DNA from: Sulfurimonas sp.
GTDB taxonomy: Bacteria; Campylobacterota; Campylobacteria; Campylobacterales; Sulfurimonadaceae
DNA length: 10,368 bases
NCBI GenBank assembly: GCA_022712845.1
Contig: JAFLJV010000252.1
Coordinates: forward strand, 1 to 10,368
Direction: 5' to 3'
Shown here in pieces: positions 6,968-10,368 of this stretch. The position numbers and the translations under genes were made by a program. The notes beneath the pieces are model-generated. The model searched no databases. It saw nothing but the letters and a program-made list of their open reading frames with translations, and had not been told where the DNA came from. The first letter of the stretch is position 1. Every line of letters starts with the position of its first letter.

Positions 6968-8252
6968 TTGTTATAGCTTTAAATACTCTCTCACTTGCAG
7001 CGATAGTATCTTCAATCATCTCATCTGTAGTTGCAGTTGAAATAAAACCTGTTTCATAAAGTGAGCATGCAAAGTAAAAACCTTCTGCCAACATTCTAGA
7101 GTGAAAAGAAGCAAAAAGTTCAGCATTTGAGTTACATGCATCAGCAAAGTTTTTAACAGGAGCCTCGTTAAAAAAGAAACCAAACATACTTCCTCTTGTG
7201 TCTATTTGCATTGTTATACCACACTCACTTGCAGCTGCTTTCATACCTTTAACCAATCTAGTAGCCCTTGCATTTAAAACTGACATAACTGCTGCATTTT
7301 TCTTTAACTTACCAAGTGCTGCAAGACCAGCTGCCATTGCAACTGGATTTCCACTCAGAGTTCCAGCTTGATATACTGGTCCTTCAGGTGAAAGTTTTGC
7401 CATAATATCAGCTCTTGCACCAAATGCTCCAACTGGCATACCGCCACCTATCACTTTACCTAAAGTTACAATATCTGGAGTTGTACCAGTGATAGATTCA
7501 GCACCATTTATAGAAGCTCTAAAACCACTCATAACTTCATCAAAAATAAGCAATGCACCATTTTGATTACATATATCTCTAAGCTGTGCTAAAAATTCTT
7601 TATCAGCAGGAACAAGACCCATATTTCCAGCAATTGGTTCAATAATAATACATGCGATATCATTACTATCAGCAAAACATTTTTTTACACTTTCAATATC
7701 ATTATAAGTTGCAAGAAGTGTATGTTTTGTAAAATCAGCTGGAACACCAGGTGAACTAGGATTTCCAAAAGTTACAGCACCACTACCAGCTTCAACTAAT
7801 AAACAGTCACTATGACCATGATAACAACCCGTAAACTTAATAATATCATCACGACCAGTAAAACCACGAGCAAGACGGATAGCACTCATTACAGCCTCTG
7901 TTCCACTACTAACAAATCTAATCTTATCAATGGAGTCAAACATAGATATTACAAGTTTAGCAAGTTGAGTTTCTGCGATTGTTGGAGCACCAAAGCTAAG
8001 TCCATGTTTTACAGCATCAATTACAGCTGCTTCAATACTCTCATCTCTATGACCAAAAATAAGTGGACCCCAACTTTGAACAAAATCAACATATTTATTT
8101 CCATCAATATCTTTTAAATATCCACCCTCACCCTCAGCAATAAATATAGGTGATCCACCTACACTACTAAATGCTCTAACTGGAGAATTTACTCCACCTG
8201 GGATTAAATCTTGTGCTTGTTTAAAAGCTTTAAGTGAACTATCTGTACTCAT
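6960..8252 (-). CDS. hemL: Glutamate-1-semialdehyde 2,1-aminomutase (HemL)
   Basis: A PLP enzyme that converts glutamate-1-semialdehyde to 5-aminolevulinate, the last step of the C5 route into heme and other tetrapyrroles; cytoplasmic. The 430 residues match the family length. Visible landmarks: [12 protein letters not shown] at 17-28, the phosphate-binding SSGTEA at 115-120, GCYHGHSD at 142-149, the cofactor-ring Asp in FDEVMSGFR (D238), the Schiff-base Lys K266 in [16 protein letters not shown], and QAGTLSGNP at 296-303. Nothing is missing. The start is supported by AAGG at 8263-8260 with a 7-nt spacer and by a TATAAT at 8284-8279 giving a short leader. It is the first gene of an operon continuing into the atpZ-like gene. 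5-aminolevulinate synthesis through HemL fits a Campylobacterota host. Confidence 0.97.
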   Translation of the reverse strand: MSTDSSLKAFKQAQDLIPGGVNSPVRAFSSVGGSPIFIAEGEGGYLKDIDGNKYVDFVQSWGPLIFGHRDESIEAAVIDAVKHGLSFGAPTIAETQLAKLVISMFDSIDKIRFVSSGTEAVMSAIRLARGFTGRDDIIKFTGCYHGHSDCLLVEAGSGAVTFGNPSSPGVPADFTKHTLLATYNDIESVKKCFADSNDIACIIIEPIAGNMGLVPADKEFLAQLRDICNQNGALLIFDEVMSGFRASINGAESITGTTPDIVTLGKVIGGGMPVGAFGARADIMAKLSPEGPVYQAGTLSGNPVAMAAGLAALGKLKKNAAVMSVLNARATRLVKGMKAAASECGITMQIDTRGSMFGFFFNEAPVKNFADACNSNAELFASFHSRMLAEGFYFACSLYETGFISTATTDEMIEDTIAASERVFKAITNG

Positions 8253-8278
8253 AAAATGACCTTAATAAATTTTTTGAT

Positions 8279-8284
8279 ATTATA
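8279..8284 (-). promoter_or_regulatory. hemL promoter, -10 box
   Basis: On the minus strand this reads TATAAT, inside GGCTATAATATC. It predicts a start near 8272 and a leader of about 20 nt containing the AAGG ribosome site at 8263-8260. No clear -35 is present. Confidence 0.55.
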
Positions 8285-8310
8285 GCCAATAACTATTAAT
8301 CTATATTTGT

Positions 8311-8316
8311 TATAAT
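8311..8316 (+). promoter_or_regulatory. tonB-like gene promoter, -10 box
   Basis: A perfect TATAAT preceded by TTTG, predicting a start near 8323 and a leader of about 33 nt. It lies 26 bp from the oppositely oriented hemL -10, so the two polymerase footprints should overlap. Confidence 0.5.
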
Positions 8317-8355
8317 AATGAGTACTTCTAAAAATCCTAAAATAAATGGAACAGC

Positions 8356-9255
8356 TTGAACCGTTCATCTTTTGCTCTATTTGTAGCACTTTTAATTCAC
8401 TTACTTCTTTTAATTATTTTTTGGTTTCTTGGTAGCATGATACATGACATTAAAAAGCCAGTGGAACCTAATAAAGAGAGAATTAAAGTATCTTTAATGG
8501 AGATGCCAAAAAAAATTGAAAAAATTCTCTCTATAAAAAAAACACCCAGCATAAGTACTGTTAAAGAAAAAATTAAAACAACCAAAATTCCACCAATGCC
8601 AAAAGGTAAACAACTCAAAAAAATAGTTCATCCAAAAGTAAAATCTGTAGAGAAACCTTTTTTAAAATATAAAAAACAAAAAATAGAACAAAAAAAAGTT
8701 GTACCTAAAGTGATAAAACAAAAACCTAAAAAAGTTCAAAAAGAAAAAAGAAAATCTGTATTACCAAAAAAACCATACATAAAGCTTCCTCAAAAGCAAA
8801 AAATTGATAAAAAGTATGAATCATATGATTGGCTTTTAGATGATAAATCAAACCAAGAAGTTAAAAAAAAGAAAAATACTGTAGTTAGTAAAAATAGCAT
8901 TAACAATAATAATATTAAAGAACTTTATGGTGATATATTTGGAAAATTAAGCCCTGAGCAACAAAAATATATACTAGATAACCAAGAGATTATGAGAAGA
9001 ATCACTCAAGAGGTTTTAACAAGAGTTGCTAGAGTAAATTTAACTAAAGATTTAAATGTAAATAAAGTGAACATCATAGAATTTTACTTGCATCCTAATG
9101 GGGATATTTCAGGCTTTAGATATTTAAAAAAAAGTGGTTATTATGTACTTGATAAAACTACCAAAGAGACTATAGAGTTTGCTTATAGTAGATATCCAAG
9201 AACTAAAGTAAAAACACTAATAAGATACAATGTATTTTATAATTTACAACATTAA
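8356..9255 (+). CDS. TonB-family energy transducer
   Basis: Couples the inner-membrane proton gradient, via an ExbB/ExbD-type motor, to outer-membrane receptors. Of 299 residues, about 6-28 form the single N-terminal membrane anchor (FALFVALLIHLLLLIIFWF), with His15 where the functionally important TonB membrane His sits. Residues about 33-176 are a periplasm-spanning linker that is strikingly Lys-rich with scattered Pro, not the usual Pro-Lys/Pro-Glu run. Residues about 215-299 are the TonB C-terminal domain (EFYLHPNGDISGFRYLKKSG, then YVLDKTT and the closing RYNVFYNL). The start is TTG at 8356: a stop at 8338 closes the frame upstream, GGA lies 5 nt before it, and the next ATG is past the anchor. 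No exbB or exbD is visible. TolA is the main alternative because it shares this plan. Confidence 0.85.
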   Translation: MNRSSFALFVALLIHLLLLIIFWFLGSMIHDIKKPVEPNKERIKVSLMEMPKKIEKILSIKKTPSISTVKEKIKTTKIPPMPKGKQLKKIVHPKVKSVEKPFLKYKKQKIEQKKVVPKVIKQKPKKVQKEKRKSVLPKKPYIKLPQKQKIDKKYESYDWLLDDKSNQEVKKKKNTVVSKNSINNNNIKELYGDIFGKLSPEQQKYILDNQEIMRRITQEVLTRVARVNLTKDLNVNKVNIIEFYLHPNGDISGFRYLKKSGYYVLDKTTKETIEFAYSRYPRTKVKTLIRYNVFYNLQH

Positions 9256-10190
9256 AATTTATCTAATAATGCTAATGCCCCTTTATAAATAGGTTCATCA
9301 ATAAATCCATACTCATCATCTACAAATCCTGTAATACCTTGCTCTTTATGCATCTCAAATAGTTTTATAATCACTTTAGCTCTTTGAATTTCTTTTTCTT
9401 CATCAACAAAAATTTTATTTACCTGTAAAACTTGTGCAGGTGAGATACACCCTTTTGCATCATAGCCCATACTTTTTTCTAACTCTATCCATAAAACAAA
9501 TTCTTCTAAATTTTCAAACTCTTGATAAACAAAAGAAACAGGTTTTACTCCCATAGTTTTACATGCCATCAAAAAATGAGAAAGCATGTAAAGCATTATT
9601 GGGTTGTCTCTTTGTATAAGATTTTGAGAGAGTTTAATATCGGCAAAAAGATCTAAAATACCAAGATAAAAAGTTGTAACTCCTCTATTTACTTTAAGTG
9701 AGGCTAAATTATGCCAAGCCTCAGCAGTTTCAATAGAAAGGTGCAAATCTATCTCATCATTTAAAAGTGCACGAATATTTTTCACTTCTTCTTTATTGTT
9801 TATCTTTGGAACTCTTATGGCATCTGGCATAAACTGATTTAAGTATGTTATCTCTTCATATCCACCATTATCAAGGGCATTAACACGTACAACAAGCTTT
9901 TTGTCACACTTCTGTAACTCTCTTAAAAAAATTGCACAAATAACAAGTGCAAATGGTTTATCTTCTGAACTTACTCCATCTTCTAAATTTAGCATAATAC
10001 AATCTGCTTTAAGCTCTTGTATTTTACTTAAGTGTTTTATATTATTGCATGAGAGCATCAAAGCAGAGCGAAAGTCATTTTTTTTATTAATAATTCTATT
10101 TGTTGGAACGGCTAACTTATCAAGAGTATCTAAATCTCTATGTTCATACGCAGTTTTAATCTCACTTAATAATTCATTTCTCATAATCAT
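9252..10190 (-). CDS. CitE/HpcH-HpaI family acyl-CoA lyase-like protein
   Basis: 312 residues with the TIM-barrel layout of the CitE-like family (citryl-, malyl- or citramalyl-CoA lyases and relatives). In order: RSALMLSCNN at 41-50, where the family usually has R-S-x-L-F-V-P-G; CIMLNLEDGV at 64-73, where D-L-E-D is usual; the substrate-binding Arg in VVRVN (R102); DAIRVPKI at 123-130; the metal ligands E154 (SIETAEA) and D180 (LGILDLFADI); and the C-terminal MGYDAKGCISPAQVLQVNKIF at 241-261. The metal site and Arg are kept while the first loop is unusual, so the substrate cannot be named. The ATG at 10190 overlaps the upstream gene's TGA as TGATG; a GTG at 10193 in the same frame is the other possible start. 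Its stop overlaps that of the tonB-like gene. Confidence 0.85.
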   Translation of the reverse strand: MIMRNELLSEIKTAYEHRDLDTLDKLAVPTNRIINKKNDFRSALMLSCNNIKHLSKIQELKADCIMLNLEDGVSSEDKPFALVICAIFLRELQKCDKKLVVRVNALDNGGYEEITYLNQFMPDAIRVPKINNKEEVKNIRALLNDEIDLHLSIETAEAWHNLASLKVNRGVTTFYLGILDLFADIKLSQNLIQRDNPIMLYMLSHFLMACKTMGVKPVSFVYQEFENLEEFVLWIELEKSMGYDAKGCISPAQVLQVNKIFVDEEKEIQRAKVIIKLFEMHKEQGITGFVDDEYGFIDEPIYKGALALLDKF

Positions 10191-10368
10191 CACTTATCTT
10201 GTTCTTGTAAATAGAAATAAAGTGCTTGAATCTCTTTTTTAGTTAAAAAATATTTTGGCATTCCTATTTTTTTTCCATTTAATGCTTTGTAAAATTTGTT
10301 AAAATCTATACTATTAATTGTAGGTCCACTAAAACTTGTTTTTATATTTTTATGAGTAAAATTAGCAA
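10190..10368 (-). CDS. C-terminal end of a probable c-type cytochrome
   Basis: The minus strand is open from the window edge to a TGA at 10192-10190, giving the last 58 codons of a gene. The visible end has the block IGMPKYFLTKKEIQALYFYL, which matches the axial-Met loop and closing helix of class I cytochromes c (M-P-x-[FY]-x-L-[ST]-x-x-E-[IV]-x-x-[LI]-x-x-Y-[LI]). Upstream of it, TINSIDFNKFYKALNGKKIG fits the region before that loop. The heme-binding C-x-x-C-H, expected nearer the N-terminus, is outside the window, so the call rests on this end only. The stop overlaps the start of the CitE-like gene by one base, so the two are probably translated together. A periplasmic electron-transfer role is inferred. 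Confidence 0.6.
   Translation of the reverse strand, partial: ANFTHKNIKTSFSGPTINSIDFNKFYKALNGKKIGMPKYFLTKKEIQALYFYLQEQDK

Larger units (their letters stand above)
8253..8355. promoter_or_regulatory. Divergent control region between hemL and the tonB-like gene
   Basis: 103 bp carrying two opposed TATAAT boxes (8284-8279 minus, 8311-8316 plus). The A/T-rich 26 bp between them must serve as upstream contact for both. I see no convincing Fur box or other recognised operator. Confidence 0.55.

Noticed and set aside
7812..8117. Plus-strand open frame of 101 codons opposite hemL
   Set aside because: Antisense to conserved HemL sequence; its Ser/Thr/Asn/Lys-rich composition is what the opposite strand of this gene would give.
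8318..8359. 13-codon frame starting ATG AGT ACT, whose TGA overlaps the TTG start of the tonB-like gene, as a possible leader peptide
   Set aside because: Its ATG lies upstream of the transcript start predicted from the TATAAT at 8311-8316, and no ribosome site precedes it.
8397..8618. Minus-strand open frame opposite the tonB-like anchor and linker
   Set aside because: Antisense shadow with no separate start signal.
9901..10242. Plus-strand open frame of 113 codons opposite the CitE-like gene
   Set aside because: Antisense to conserved CitE motifs and to the cytochrome-like end; no ribosome site.

Overview
This is an AT-rich chromosomal window from what looks like a Campylobacterota bacterium (Sulfurimonas/Sulfurovum/Arcobacter-like). 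The reasons are the low GC, the very tight gene packing, a 616-residue primary sigma factor of the epsilonproteobacterial kind, promoters that show a clear TATAAT but no obvious -35, and the hemL–small membrane protein cluster. The genus assignment is inference; no rRNA or tRNA gene is present to test it.

Positions 1-3394 hold a tandem array of three paralogous same-strand genes (the first cut by the window edge) that I cannot match to any family I know. They share a 107-residue module that aligns without gaps in all three. The two genes with visible starts also share a short N-terminal signature (M-N-V/I-T-S-T-T-Q). The rest of each protein is different: gene 2 flanks the shared module with two copies of a second module, and genes 1 and 3 carry unrelated C-terminal regions. 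A relic of another copy's start (six codons, then TAA TGA TAG) lies just after gene 3. This array is the most novel part of the window.

Positions 3395-3585 are intergenic: the relic, a weak hairpin, a perfect 11-bp inverted repeat and the rpoD promoter. rpoD (3586-5436) is followed 10 nt later by a small protein with a PAS-like N-terminus and what looks like a decayed histidine-kinase ATPase fold. That gene runs convergently into a minus-strand operon, hemL – atpZ-like – four-TM membrane protein (8252 down to 6127), whose genes overlap by 8 and 20 bp.

hemL is divergent from a TonB-like energy transducer gene (8356-9255, TTG start) across a 103-bp region with two back-to-back TATAAT boxes. 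The tonB-like gene converges, with overlapping stop codons, on a minus-strand pair: the C-terminal end of a probable c-type cytochrome (cut at the right edge) coupled by TGATG to a CitE/HpcH-like lyase. The right two thirds is ordinary housekeeping DNA: transcription initiation, tetrapyrrole synthesis, envelope energy coupling and carbon metabolism. No tRNA, rRNA, CRISPR array, insertion sequence or phage gene was seen.
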